A stretch of DNA of 57,814 nt from Spirulinaceae cyanobacterium SM2_1_0 (GCA_012031265.1 JAAUTY010000025.1:1-57814), one strand, 5' to 3'; counted from the stretch's first letter, positions 1-8,152 are shown. The notes: generated by a model not told the origin, from the sequence alone. Numbers and translations: made by a program.

Positions 1-2
1 CT

Positions 3-2969
3 GATACGGCGCTGAATGCTGACCAAGCGGCAACGCGGCAGATCGCCGCCGCACTGTTAGGGGAGCTGGGCTGGGAGGCTCGCGGTGCGGCGGCCACCCT
101 GGCGGCGACGGTGAGCGATGATCGCGAGGTCGCCCGCGTGCGCGCGGCAGCGGCGACGAGCTTGGCGCAGATTGGCACAGTGGATGTCGCGCGGTTTCGG
201 CGCTTGGATCAGGCTTGGCGGGCGATCGCCACCCTAGACACCATCGAGCAAGCGGTCGTGATCGCGGTGGAGGCTTTGGAGAATGAAGCGGACAGCACCT
301 GGGCGGAGCGGGATGCTGTGCTGGCGGACTTGCGGCGGTTGCAGCGGAGTCTGGCAACACAGCAGGCGCAACTGAGCGATCGCCCGGACTACCGATTACT
401 GAAGGGCTTGCAGCAAAATCCCTGGTGGCTGTTGCCAGCGGGCTATCTGATCTTGTGCCTGAGCATCTACGCGCTGAAACCGCTGTGGTTGCTGAAGCTG
501 GACACCTGGGTGAAACCGGCTCAGTTTGAAATTCCCTATCTGAAACTGAAGCTGTCGCTGCGTGGATTGCTGTTGCTGAAGTACGGGCCGCGTGTACTGA
601 ATGCTTGGGTCGCGCAGTATGCGGACGTGGCCGGCGATCGCTTCGCGCAAAAGCTGACGGTGCAGTCGCGCCGCATTCGCGTTTCCTTGCCGGTCAAGAT
701 CAAGGGTCAGGATGTGACCGATCTACAGCCGCACAATTTGCAACCCGCGTTTGACCGACAGCGCACTTGTCTGCTGATTCACGCTGAGGGTGGTGCGGGC
801 AAAACCAGCCTCGCTTGCGAAATTGCCCGCTGGGGTCTGGATGGGAAACTTTGCCGCCATCGCCTCTTACCGGTCTTGGTTGAGCAGGACTTGGCAGACG
901 ACGAAACCCTGAGCAACGTAATCTGCGGACAGCTCCAGGATCTGATCGACCTGGCTGAGAAAATCGATGATGACTTGTTTAAGCAACTGTTGCGGCAGCG
1001 GCGGATCTTGGTGATCGTTGATCGCTACTCGGAGATGAGTACAGCTTCGCGGCAGACGCTGCAACCGGATCGTCGTGATTTTGCTGTCCATGCACTGATC
1101 GTCACCTCGCGGTTACGTGAAACTCTCGGTGGCGTGACAGCAACGGAGATTGAGCCGCTGCGAATTCAGGGCAATCGCCTCACTCAGTTCGTGCATCAAT
1201 ACCTGGAAGCCAAAGGCAAGCGCGGCTTGTTCAAAGATCAGGAATATATTGATGGCTGCCTCAAGCTCTCGAACATGATGGCAGACTCAGGTAACCGTGA
1301 GGTGACAGTGCTGCTCGCCAAGCTCTACGTCGATCGCCTGATTGAGGTGCTTGAGGGACAGGGCCGTATCCTGCCGGACAATGTGCCGGACTTGATGCTC
1401 AGCTACCTGAATGCGCTCAATCGCAGCGTGGACGAAAGCAAGCGGCGGGACAATCTGGCGCTGCATCGCGATACGGCGGCGGTAGCTTGGGCCTGCCTGT
1501 GCGAAACGCTGCGGCCGACAGCGACGACACAGGCGGCGGCGCTGGCCGAACTAGCGGCTTTAGCCTCGGAGGAAACAGCCGCGCGGTTGCAATACCTGGA
1601 GCAGGACTTGCGCCTAGTGCAGACGCTGCCGCCGGGGGACAAGCTGCGCGTGGCGCTCGATCCGCTGGCGGAATACCTGGCGGGCTGGCATCTGCTGAAG
1701 CACTACGGCAACTCCGGCCCGTCCTGGCGGCAACTACTCGATCGGGCGGCGGCGCTGCCGGAGGGGACGGCGGCGATTCGTGGCTTTTTGCTGGCGTTGC
1801 GGGATTGTTGCGGCACGGTCAAGGACGGGCGCTTGCCGGCGTTTGTGGTGCCAGAGTTAGCGAAGCTGGCGGAGCTGGACGAGGCGGCGCTGCGCCAGGA
1901 GCAGCAGGAGCGGCGCTTGCGGCAGTTGCTGAATGACTTGTCCGCGCCGGAGCTGGAGTACCGCGAGCTGGCGATGACCAAGCTCTGTGAGCTGGGTGTG
2001 GTGCGGCGAGCGGAGGCACGGCTGCGGGCGATGCTGGAAAATGAGTCGGAGCGGCCGAAGCTGCGGCAGTTGGCGGCCTATGCGCTGCGGATGGCGGGCG
2101 TGGCCGTGCCGATGCTGGTGGCGGAGGTGCAGGGCGCGACGGTGACGCTGCACTTCCGCGAGCATCCGCCGGTTGAAACGGTCGATCTGGGGAATGGCGT
2201 CGCGCTGGAGCTGGTCGAGATTCCGGGCGGCAGCTTCCTGATGGGTCGGCCGGACGAAGAGGAAGGCTACAACAACGAGCTGCCGCAGCACGAGGTCACC
2301 GTAAAGTCCTTCTGGCTGGGGCGCTATCCGGTGACGCAGGCGCAGTGGGAGGCGGTGGTGGCGCTGCCGCCAGTTGAGCGAGCCTTGCAGCCTTATCCAG
2401 CGAGCAAGCAGGCGGCCGATCGGCCGATTGCCTATGTCTCCTGGTACGACGCGGTGGAGTTTTGTCAGCGCTTATCACAGCAGACTGGACAGGACTATCG
2501 CTTGCCTAGCGAAGCGGAGTGGGAATATGCCTGCCGTGCTGGCACGACGACACCATTTCACTGCGGCGCGACTGTAGCCACCGACGTGGCGAACTATCGC
2601 GGTCAGGATTGGAATTACGGCAACCAAACCTATAGCGGCGGCTATGGCGACGGCGTTCCCGGCGAGTTTCGCGGGCGGACGACGCCGGTCGGTAGCTTTG
2701 CGGCCAATCCCTGGGGTCTCTACGACCTGCACGGCAATGTCTGGGAGTGGTGCCAAGATAGTTGGCACGATAACTATGAGGGTGCGCCAGCGGATGGTAG
2801 TGCTTGGCTGGAAGGCGGCGATGAATCTGGAAGACTGCTGCGCGGCGGGGCGTGGTTCATTCCACCGATCCTCTGCCGTTCGGCGGTGCGTAACGGCGTC
2901 GTTGCGGGCCTTCAGTTCGACTATGTCGGTCTGCGTGTCGGTCGTGCCGTGGCGAGGACTCTTTCTTAA
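3..2969 (+). CDS. HEAT / NACHT-like NTPase / FGE-sulfatase fusion, DGR variable protein (5' end outside window)
   Basis: The reading frame is open to the left window edge, so the N-terminus is missing; 988 residues are visible. The first ~60 visible residues and the stretch near 1900-2120 look like HEAT-type helical repeats. A hydrophobic segment lies near residues 139-166 (PWWLLPAGYLILCLSIYAL). A P-loop NTPase follows, with Walker A GGAGKTS near 786-808 and a Walker B-like LVIVD near 1005-1022, so NACHT/STAND-type. The last ~260 residues are an FGE-sulfatase (SUMF1-like, C-type-lectin fold) domain starting at IPGGSFLMGRP and containing GNVWEWCQD. The final ~42 residues are encoded by the DGR variable repeat at 2832-2956. 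Inference: a membrane-associated, NTP-dependent receptor whose ligand-binding face is diversified. An enzymatic role for the FGE fold is unlikely when it serves as a DGR target. Confidence 0.88.
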   Translation, partial: DTALNADQAATRQIAAALLGELGWEARGAAATLAATVSDDREVARVRAAAATSLAQIGTVDVARFRRLDQAWRAIATLDTIEQAVVIAVEALENEADSTWAERDAVLADLRRLQRSLATQQAQLSDRPDYRLLKGLQQNPWWLLPAGYLILCLSIYALKPLWLLKLDTWVKPAQFEIPYLKLKLSLRGLLLLKYGPRVLNAWVAQYADVAGDRFAQKLTVQSRRIRVSLPVKIKGQDVTDLQPHNLQPAFDRQRTCLLIHAEGGAGKTSLACEIARWGLDGKLCRHRLLPVLVEQDLADDETLSNVICGQLQDLIDLAEKIDDDLFKQLLRQRRILVIVDRYSEMSTASRQTLQPDRRDFAVHALIVTSRLRETLGGVTATEIEPLRIQGNRLTQFVHQYLEAKGKRGLFKDQEYIDGCLKLSNMMADSGNREVTVLLAKLYVDRLIEVLEGQGRILPDNVPDLMLSYLNALNRSVDESKRRDNLALHRDTAAVAWACLCETLRPTATTQAAALAELAALASEETAARLQYLEQDLRLVQTLPPGDKLRVALDPLAEYLAGWHLLKHYGNSGPSWRQLLDRAAALPEGTAAIRGFLLALRDCCGTVKDGRLPAFVVPELAKLAELDEAALRQEQQERRLRQLLNDLSAPELEYRELAMTKLCELGVVRRAEARLRAMLENESERPKLRQLAAYALRMAGVAVPMLVAEVQGATVTLHFREHPPVETVDLGNGVALELVEIPGGSFLMGRPDEEEGYNNELPQHEVTVKSFWLGRYPVTQAQWEAVVALPPVERALQPYPASKQAADRPIAYVSWYDAVEFCQRLSQQTGQDYRLPSEAEWEYACRAGTTTPFHCGATVATDVANYRGQDWNYGNQTYSGGYGDGVPGEFRGRTTPVGSFAANPWGLYDLHGNVWEWCQDSWHDNYEGAPADGSAWLEGGDESGRLLRGGAWFIPPILCRSAVRNGVVAGLQFDYVGLRVGRAVARTLS
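2832..2956 (+). repeat. DGR variable repeat (VR)
   Basis: This 125-bp segment ends 13 bp before the stop codon of the NACHT-FGE gene. It aligns without gaps to 3191-3315 at an offset of 359. There are 16 mismatches, and at every one the downstream copy has A (10 A to T, 4 A to G, 2 A to C). Nine codons that are AAC, AAT, AGC or GAT in the template become F, I, L, G, V, V, L, F and Y here, and one K becomes R. The last 34 bp (2923-2956) are identical in both copies, as expected for the site where mutagenic homing starts. Adenine-restricted change is the diagnostic signature of a DGR. Confidence 0.95.
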
Positions 2970-3021
2970 CCCTTTGCTCTTTTACCCTCTTACCCTTTAC
3001 TCTTGGCTCTTTACTCTTCCC

Positions 3022-3048
3022 TCGCGCGCAGCGCGAAAATTTTTTTTA
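3022..3048 (+). terminator. Hairpin plus T-run between VR gene and template repeat
   Basis: A 6-bp GC stem (TCGCGC / GCGCGA, 3-nt loop) is followed by AAAA and eight T residues. It lies 53 bp after the stop codon of the variable-protein gene. It fits a Rho-independent terminator. In characterised DGRs a short inverted repeat just after the VR stimulates homing, so the hairpin could also serve that role, but the long T-run favours termination. Confidence 0.6.
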
Positions 3049-3190
3049 CAATTGGCACGCCCCGTCGCGATCTTCGGGTAAGCTGCGGTTTACAGAGAAT
3101 TTCGCAGTCATTCACCCCAGGGTTGAGATGACTGCTACCGCTATTCGTCGTTCTCGTCTCGGCGAGGCGGCGGAGAGGGGACAGGCAGCC

Positions 3191-3315
3191 AAACTGCTGC
3201 GCGGCGGGGCGTGGAACAATCCACCAATCAACTGCCGTTCGGCGGTGCGTAACAGCAACGATGCGGGCAATCAGAACGACAATGTCGGTCTGCGTGTCGG
3301 TCGTGCCGTGGCGAG
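3191..3315 (+). repeat. DGR template repeat (TR)
   Basis: This is the adenine-rich counterpart of the variable repeat: 27 adenines in 125 bp, 16 of which are substituted in the VR. The adenines are concentrated in AAC/AAT codons (for example W-N-N-P-P-I-N-C and R-N-S-N-D-A-G-N-Q-N-D-N), a typical DGR template design that permits many residues without creating stop codons. The TR lies inside a short open frame (3128-3337, ATG start, 69 codons), which may simply reflect its copy relationship to coding DNA. The template is expected to be transcribed as an RNA and reverse-transcribed with errors at A. No reverse transcriptase gene is visible nearby. Confidence 0.93.
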
Positions 3316-3542
3316 CGCTCTCGACCGTCAGAGCTGACAGATGGGAATCTGTCGGGCGTACAACCGAGAGTCCAGACCTGTTCCCGCGATGTTGGCGACA
3401 GCATCCAGAAATAAAACCGGGGCGAGGGGGTTGGTAGGTACGCCGAAGACTCTCTCATCCCACGCCGGAACCCCAGTACTCGTTGAGCAGGGCGGACTTC
3501 GCTACGCTAGGGACAGTTTTTCGATGATGCAATGGGTTGCCC

Positions 3543-3875
3543 ATGACGCTAGCCGTGATCGCAGAGCCTGCCCCCTTAGCCACCAATGCAGATGGCGTGG
3601 TCTGCGTGGGGGGAACACGGGTGACACTGGACACCATCGTCGCTGTTTTTCAGCAAGGAGCCTCGGCTGAGGAGATCGCCCATCGCTATCCAGTGTTGAG
3701 GTTGGGCGACATTTATGCGGTGATCGCGTTCTATCTCAATCATCACGACGAGGTGGCGGTTTATCTTCAGGAGCGCCAACAGCAGGCACAGAGGGTTCGC
3801 CAGTCTAATCAACAGCGATTTGATCCGGAGGGACTGCGCGATCGCCTCCTCGCCCGCCGCAACCCCAGCGCATGA
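3543..3875 (+). CDS. DUF433 family antitoxin-like protein
   Basis: This 110-residue protein has the DUF433 core: a VVCVGGTRVTLDTIVAVFQQG segment, then SAEEIAHRYPVLRLGDIYAVIAFYL, followed by a charged C-terminal tail. DUF433 proteins are small winged-helix proteins usually encoded just before a PIN-like DUF5615 protein and are regarded as antitoxins. The ATG at 3543 is preferred over an in-frame TTG at 3537. The stop codon overlaps the next start by 4 bp (ATGA), so the two genes are translationally coupled. The toxin-antitoxin role is inferred from family and arrangement. Confidence 0.85.
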   Translation: MTLAVIAEPAPLATNADGVVCVGGTRVTLDTIVAVFQQGASAEEIAHRYPVLRLGDIYAVIAFYLNHHDEVAVYLQERQQQAQRVRQSNQQRFDPEGLRDRLLARRNPSA

Positions 3876-4219
3876 AGTTCCTCGCCGACGAAAATCTGAA
3901 TAGCGCCATTGTTCGTGGGCTCTTGCGGCGCAGTGCCGAGGTTGATATTCTGCGCGTTCAAGACGTTGGACTTTCAGGAGCAGATGACCCCACAATTCTG
4001 GCTTGGGCAGCGGCTGAAGCTCGCATTCTGCTGACTCACGATGTTGCCACTATGACTCGCTATGCCTACGAGCGAGTCGCCAATCATTTACCCATGGCAG
4101 GGGTGATCGAGGTGAATGTTGAGGCTGCAGCGGGCCGCATCATCAACGATCTGATGATTATCGTGGAATGTGGCAACGCGACAGATTTCGACGGACAGAT
4201 TTACTACCTACCGTTTTGA
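3872..4219 (+). CDS. DUF5615 PIN-like toxin
   Basis: The 115-residue protein begins MKFLADENLNSAIVRGL, with the early acidic pair (D-E) typical of PIN-like DUF5615 proteins. It continues with DDPTILAWAAAEARILLTHD, which holds the second conserved acidic position (T-H-D). PIN-fold proteins are metal-dependent ribonucleases, so an RNA-cleaving toxin controlled by the overlapping DUF433 gene is the likely role. Length and residues look intact. A second intact pair lies at 50645-51179 and a decayed one at 52066-52437. Confidence 0.85.
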   Translation: MKFLADENLNSAIVRGLLRRSAEVDILRVQDVGLSGADDPTILAWAAAEARILLTHDVATMTRYAYERVANHLPMAGVIEVNVEAAAGRIINDLMIIVECGNATDFDGQIYYLPF

Positions 4220-4365
4220 AAGCTACTGAATAAGTTTGTGCCCCAATCTCAGTGACTTCAACGGGGAGCATCCCAGCAACCGGCTCGAAAGACAACCCGA
4301 CGGCGCGGCATCGCCGCCACTCAGCTCAGGCTAGAAACTCTGTCATAATAAGCGGAAAGTACTGT

Positions 4366-4615
4366 AGAAACCGGGTTTCCTCGATACCTGTTTAGCGTCA
4401 ATTCGGCGCTCTTCTGGGTTGCCGTGCCACCGAACCACTGCACTGCCCAGCGTTAAAACGCCGGGCTAAGAACTGAAGCCAGCTAAAGCAGGCTGGGAGA
4501 AGGATCGCTCAGTTAACCCGCTTGAGCGGGTTTTCGCTCTCAGCCTTGGATTTGAATCCAAGGCTCGGCAAGGTGACGCGCTAAACAGATACTTTCTTCG
4601 AGAAACCCGGTTTCT
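4366..4615. repeat. Hairpin-rich non-coding element with ~35-bp imperfect inverted ends
   Basis: The left end (AGAAACCGGGTTTCC, then TCGATACCTGTTTAGCG) and the right end (CGCTAAACAGATAC, then AGAAACCCGGTTTCT) are imperfect inverted copies. Inside are two strong hairpins: AACCCGC-TTGA-GCGGGTT (4515-4532) and an 11-bp stem with 2-nt loop at 4542-4565. A third weaker one is at CCCAGCGTTAAAACGCCGGGC. No open frame fits. It looks like a MITE-like or REP-like element. The GAAACCCGG end motif recurs at 8069-8136. Confidence 0.6.
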
Positions 4616-4638
4616 GGGTTACGCGCTGCCGCCAAACA

Positions 4639-5094
4639 ATGCGCAAACAAAACTTCTCCAGTTTCAGCAAACGCCAAGCCTTTGAAGCTCTCGGACTTCG
4701 TGACTTGACGCCCTGGCAGCCCCAAATTGTGCCTGTGCCACCCAGCGACTTCTTCCAGCTTCGCCGCCAACGCCTCCAGCGATTTGACCTCGAAAGTTAC
4801 GAGGAATCCAAAGAGCTATTAATTGACGCCATTTGTGAGGAGGCGATCCAAGATTTCACTGCCCTGAAGATTTGGAAAGGGGCGGCGATTGAAAGCGATT
4901 CACTGAAGGGGAATGCAGACTATGCGATCGCCCCCAACCGGCGCTATTTTGCCACCCCGATCCTCTGCATCATTGAGGCGAAGAAGGACAATTTTGAGCA
5001 AGGCTTAGCCCAGTGTTTAGTGGAGATGAAAGCTTGCCAGTGGTGCAATCAACAAGTTGAACCGAATATCAGCGTGTGCCGCGATTACGGCTAA
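4639..5094 (+). CDS. Truncated PD-(D/E)XK-like hypothetical protein
   Basis: I do not recognise a named family. The 151-residue product contains GNADYAIAP, then a hydrophobic strand CIIEAKKD and the helix EQGLAQCLVEM. This fits a PD-(D/E)XK nuclease core (D ... E-A-K, then Q). The chain stops at CRDYG shortly after the helix, earlier than I would expect, because downstream strands are absent. The gene may be C-terminally truncated. The start follows immediately after the hairpin element at 4366-4615, so its promoter may lie in that element. Nuclease function is inferred from the motif only. Confidence 0.55.
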   Translation: MRKQNFSSFSKRQAFEALGLRDLTPWQPQIVPVPPSDFFQLRRQRLQRFDLESYEESKELLIDAICEEAIQDFTALKIWKGAAIESDSLKGNADYAIAPNRRYFATPILCIIEAKKDNFEQGLAQCLVEMKACQWCNQQVEPNISVCRDYG

Positions 5095-5234
5095 CTCATG
5101 CGGTCATCGTCGCAGGGTTGCACGCCGTCGCCGCTCTCAAAACCTGAGCCGGAGTTTCCATTTCTCAAAGGATTTCAGGATCAGGAATCGCCGCGACAGA
5201 AGAGTAGGGAGACGCAGCGTTTTCTCCAAAGATC

Positions 5235-5456
5235 ATGACCGAACTTCAGCGCCTCGCTCTGCGGCGTGCCGTGTTGGCACTCATTCTGGTCAGTGGTGGA
5301 TTTTGGCTTGGCTCCAATCCGCAGCGTCTCTGGCAAGTGCTACAGGGCTGGTGTGTTGAGGTGCAGCCCGATGGACGCGAAGAGATGGTCTACGGTGCCG
5401 CCTGCCAGATTCGCCAGATCAGAGCGCGTCACCCGGTTGAAGACAATCTGCCGTAG
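5235..5456 (+). CDS. Small hypothetical membrane-anchored protein
   Basis: This 73-residue frame begins MTELQRLALRRAVLALILV, with one hydrophobic segment (about residues 12-27) after two arginines. A polar C-terminal part containing two cysteines (W-C-V-E and A-A-C-Q) follows. No family is recognised. It stands alone between the truncated nuclease-like gene and the sodB terminator. Other frames overlap the same region, so the call rests on the plausible N-in membrane topology and is tentative. Confidence 0.4.
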   Translation: MTELQRLALRRAVLALILVSGGFWLGSNPQRLWQVLQGWCVEVQPDGREEMVYGAACQIRQIRARHPVEDNLP

Positions 5457-5597
5457 AGCGATCATTCTCGTCACGCGCTTGGCGATCTTCAGACCCGGCT
5501 GCTGAGGATGCTAGAGAGTCACGATGTCACCCAGTTGGAACCTCTAAGCACGATCAGCACGGGAATTGACTAGAATCTCATCCCCAGTACAGAGAAA

Positions 5598-5640
5598 CTC
5601 AGCCAGACTCACATCCAACAACAGAGTGAGTCTGGCTGAG
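5598..5640 (-). terminator. Rho-independent terminator of sodB
   Basis: A perfect 15-bp inverted repeat (CTCAGCCAGACTCAC / GTGAGTCTGGCTGAG) with a 13-nt loop starts 33 bp beyond the sodB stop codon. Read on the minus strand the stem is followed by a short U-rich tract (TTTCTCT). Confidence 0.75.
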
Positions 5641-5672
5641 AGAGTTTCAGAAATAAACAGACTCTATGCTGC

Positions 5673-6272
5673 TCAGGCCGCTGCGAGGTTTTTCGCCGCA
5701 AAATCCCAGTTTACCAGGCTGTTCAAGAAGGCACCGATGTAGTCGGGGCGCTTGTTTTGGTAATCGAGGTAATAGGCGTGTTCCCAGACATCCATAGTCA
5801 GCAGAGGTACCTGTCCACTGGTCAAGGGGTTATCAGCATTCAGGGTTTTCGTGACCTTGAGGGTGCCATTATCCAGCACTAGCCAGGCCCAACCACTGCC
5901 AAACTGAGTCGCACCAGCGGCTTTGAAGGCTTCCGCAAATTTCTCAAAGCTGCCAAAATCCGCCTCAATTTTCTTCGCTAAATCTCCAGTGGGCATTCCG
6001 CCACCAGAGGGCTTCATACTATTCCAATAGAAAGTATGATTCCAGGCTTGAGCGGCGTTATTGAACACCCCAGCCTTTTCGGAATCACCAGCGATCGCCT
6101 TAATAACGGCTTCAAGCGGCTCGCTATCCAAGTCAGTCCCTTCAACGGCAGCGTTGAATTTCTTGACATAAGCAGCATGATGCTTGTCATGGTGAAATTC
6201 CAAGGTGCTCTTCGAAACATGGGGCTCAAGAGCAGTGTAATCGTAGGGCAAAGCTGGAAGCTCGTAAGACAT
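5673..6272 (-). CDS. sodB: Iron superoxide dismutase
   Basis: The 199-residue protein dismutates superoxide to oxygen and hydrogen peroxide. All four metal ligands are present: H27 (EFHHDKHH), H79 (WNHTFYW), and D161 and H165 (DVWEHAY). The Q in A-A-Q-A-W-N-H (Q75) and the AGATQFGSGWAWL segment fit the iron-type enzyme. There is no signal peptide, so it is cytosolic. It is a single-gene unit with its own terminator at 5598-5640. Family length is normal, and the ATG start gives MSYELPALPYDY, the usual N-terminus. Confidence 0.97.
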   Translation of the reverse strand: MSYELPALPYDYTALEPHVSKSTLEFHHDKHHAAYVKKFNAAVEGTDLDSEPLEAVIKAIAGDSEKAGVFNNAAQAWNHTFYWNSMKPSGGGMPTGDLAKKIEADFGSFEKFAEAFKAAGATQFGSGWAWLVLDNGTLKVTKTLNADNPLTSGQVPLLTMDVWEHAYYLDYQNKRPDYIGAFLNSLVNWDFAAKNLAAA

Positions 6273-6554
6273 AAGTTCTGAGTAATCTATCGATCGGCGA
6301 AGATGTGGGTCGTAGGTGAAATCAACTGATGACAGTTTGATGACCTAAAGGAAGAATGTGATTTGAACAACATTCAGTATATTGAAGGCGTTGTAGTCAA
6401 TTAGGACTCTGCACAGGATCTCACCTAGTTATTAAGTCTACTACAGAAACGACTGAGCGAAATTGAACCGCGATCGCACGGTAGACAAAAAAATCCCCCC
6501 CTCCAACTGACTAGGCAATCAGCGATGGTGCAGCATGGGTGTGAGGGGCGATCG

Positions 6555-7676
6555 CTAAGGATTCACCTTCATTTCCACCACTTGACCTTGACCGTTGACC
6601 ACGCAGTAGCCGCGCTGTTGGCTGCGGAAGTTGCTCCACTCGAAACGAGCATTGCCGTTGCTGTCCATCGATATAAAGCTAGTCTCGACATTGGTGTAGA
6701 GGGCACTGAGGGCGAAGCCGACCACGCGGCTGCATCCGGCGTGCTGCAAGTCAGAAGCACTCGGAGCCGGTGGGTTCACAGCGACGGACTGCGAGGGAAC
6801 CACTTGAGTCGCGGGGGTAGGTTGCGGTGCTGGGGGAGGGGCAGGTCGAATCAACGGCGGCGGTAGTGGAATCGGTTGTAGCGTCCTCGGCCGGGTCTGA
6901 GCCGTGGGCGTGGATTGTGGCGTTGGGGCGGGTGATTGCGCAACCGGCGCGGGTTGTGGCGTCGGGGGTGGTGCAGGGACAACGACTTGCGAGACGGGAG
7001 GGGGCGAGGGGACGACCGGCGTGGTCTGGGGCGGCGGCGGCGAGGCAGGGCGAATCAGCGGTGGCGGCAGCGGAACCGGCTGCCGTACCGCCGGTACGGG
7101 TTGCGGCGGCGGTGTGACGGGGGCAGTGGGCGTCGGCTCGGGTTGTGACTCTGGCAGGGGCGGCGTTGGCAGCACCGGGGGGGTCACAGCCGCCGGTTGG
7201 GGTGGAGTGGGTTGACTAGCTTGCGCCACGCTCAAATCCGCGCCAAAGTCGGGGTCGGCGATCAGGGTATTGTCGCGGTCATAGTGTGAGACGTAGGGGA
7301 TCGTGGCGATGTAGTTGCCTTGAGGCACGGACACAGAGAAGTTGGCTGCCTCGAAGTTCCAGCCCGCCAGCGCGATGATGCTGCCATTGTCCATGCGGAA
7401 GCGGAGGCGATCGCCCTGGCGATCAACCGCCATGGAGTAAAGCGTCGTCCCCGTCCAGGGGTCACTGTATTCAAGAGATGCAGTTCCATCTGCATACCAG
7501 TTGACGACGGCACGCTGCTGCGGGTCACGAAAGAAAGCCGTGCCAGTGAGTTGTTTGGTTTCTTGGGCGATCGCACTCATCGGCTGACCAGACAACCCGT
7601 CCGGCGCGCTCAATGTCATGATGGCGGCGATGCAAAAGAGTACCAGATTTTGCTTAGAGAGGACGGAAGAATTCAT
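6555..7676 (-). CDS. Exported proline-rich hypothetical protein
   Basis: The protein (373 residues) begins with a lysine and a hydrophobic stretch (LVLFCIAAIMTLSA) resembling a signal peptide, with possible cleavage after S-A-I-A-Q. Residues ~40-145 form a compact domain (LTGTAFFRDPQQRAVVNWYADG ...). A ~150-residue proline/threonine/glutamine linker follows, carrying two copies of the motif PLPPPLIRPA. The C-terminal ~65 residues form a second globular segment with two cysteines (HAGCSRVVGF and GYCVVNGQGQ). Function is unknown; periplasm, wall or outer surface is likely. The GC-rich linker produces several long spurious frames on the other strand. Confidence 0.75.
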   Translation of the reverse strand: MNSSVLSKQNLVLFCIAAIMTLSAPDGLSGQPMSAIAQETKQLTGTAFFRDPQQRAVVNWYADGTASLEYSDPWTGTTLYSMAVDRQGDRLRFRMDNGSIIALAGWNFEAANFSVSVPQGNYIATIPYVSHYDRDNTLIADPDFGADLSVAQASQPTPPQPAAVTPPVLPTPPLPESQPEPTPTAPVTPPPQPVPAVRQPVPLPPPLIRPASPPPPQTTPVVPSPPPVSQVVVPAPPPTPQPAPVAQSPAPTPQSTPTAQTRPRTLQPIPLPPPLIRPAPPPAPQPTPATQVVPSQSVAVNPPAPSASDLQHAGCSRVVGFALSALYTNVETSFISMDSNGNARFEWSNFRSQQRGYCVVNGQGQVVEMKVNP

Positions 7677-8152
7677 GGCTTGCGGTAACGATTGCAGAAA
7701 GTAGCCGGGCGCGAGAACGACTACCGAGAATTTTAGCGAACTCCCGTGCAGTTGCTGCCGACAGCTTGACTGAGGCGGGCGATCGCGCCATCATCTGCGC
7801 CCAACTGCTGCAACAACCTTGTACCGCACGAGGTCAAGCGACTCAATGCTAGCCGCGCACAAAGGGACGCGCTTCAGCCCCGACGACCAACAACTGGCTT
7901 CAGTGAGTCGCGATGTTACCCTGATGATTTGGGAGCGCGAAAGCGGTAAGCGGCGGCACTGTTTTGCTGATCCTGCGAGTCAGCGGTAGATGCAAGCTGA
8001 CAGTGGGGTCAGTGCCGCACGAGGATTGTGGTGGGGAGGCGATGCCGCCGTTCTGCCCCACCGGCGTGGAAACCCGGTTTCTCGCCGGAGAAGCGCCAAA
8101 CCCTGTCTATACAACCCCTACAGCAACCGGGTTTCTAGTATTCACCGCTGCC
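7677..8152. other. Intergenic region with a GAAACCCGG-type inverted repeat
   Basis: No convincing gene is seen in these 476 bp between two exported-protein genes on the minus strand. Positions 8069-8082 (GAAACCCGGTTTCT, itself a palindrome) and 8125-8136 (AACCGGGTTTCT) are an inverted pair of the motif that ends the element at 4366-4615. The promoter of the 8153-8797 gene cannot lie here, since that gene starts at 8797; this region is downstream of it and upstream of the 6555-7676 gene. Confidence 0.5.

Noticed and set aside
3128-3337. A second, truncated FGE-sulfatase gene or duplication pseudogene
   Set aside because: Random decay would scatter changes over all bases. All differences from the upstream copy are at adenines of this copy, which identifies it as a DGR template.
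3341-3670. Reverse transcriptase remnant (frame with G-L-R-Y-A-R-D-S-F)
   Set aside because: It superficially recalls the R-Y-A-D-D motif of reverse transcriptases, but there is no second aspartate and no other RT motif; the frame then overlaps the DUF433 gene.
6904-7215. Glycine- and cysteine-rich protein on the plus strand
   Set aside because: It is the antisense shadow of the proline-rich linker of the exported protein on the minus strand.
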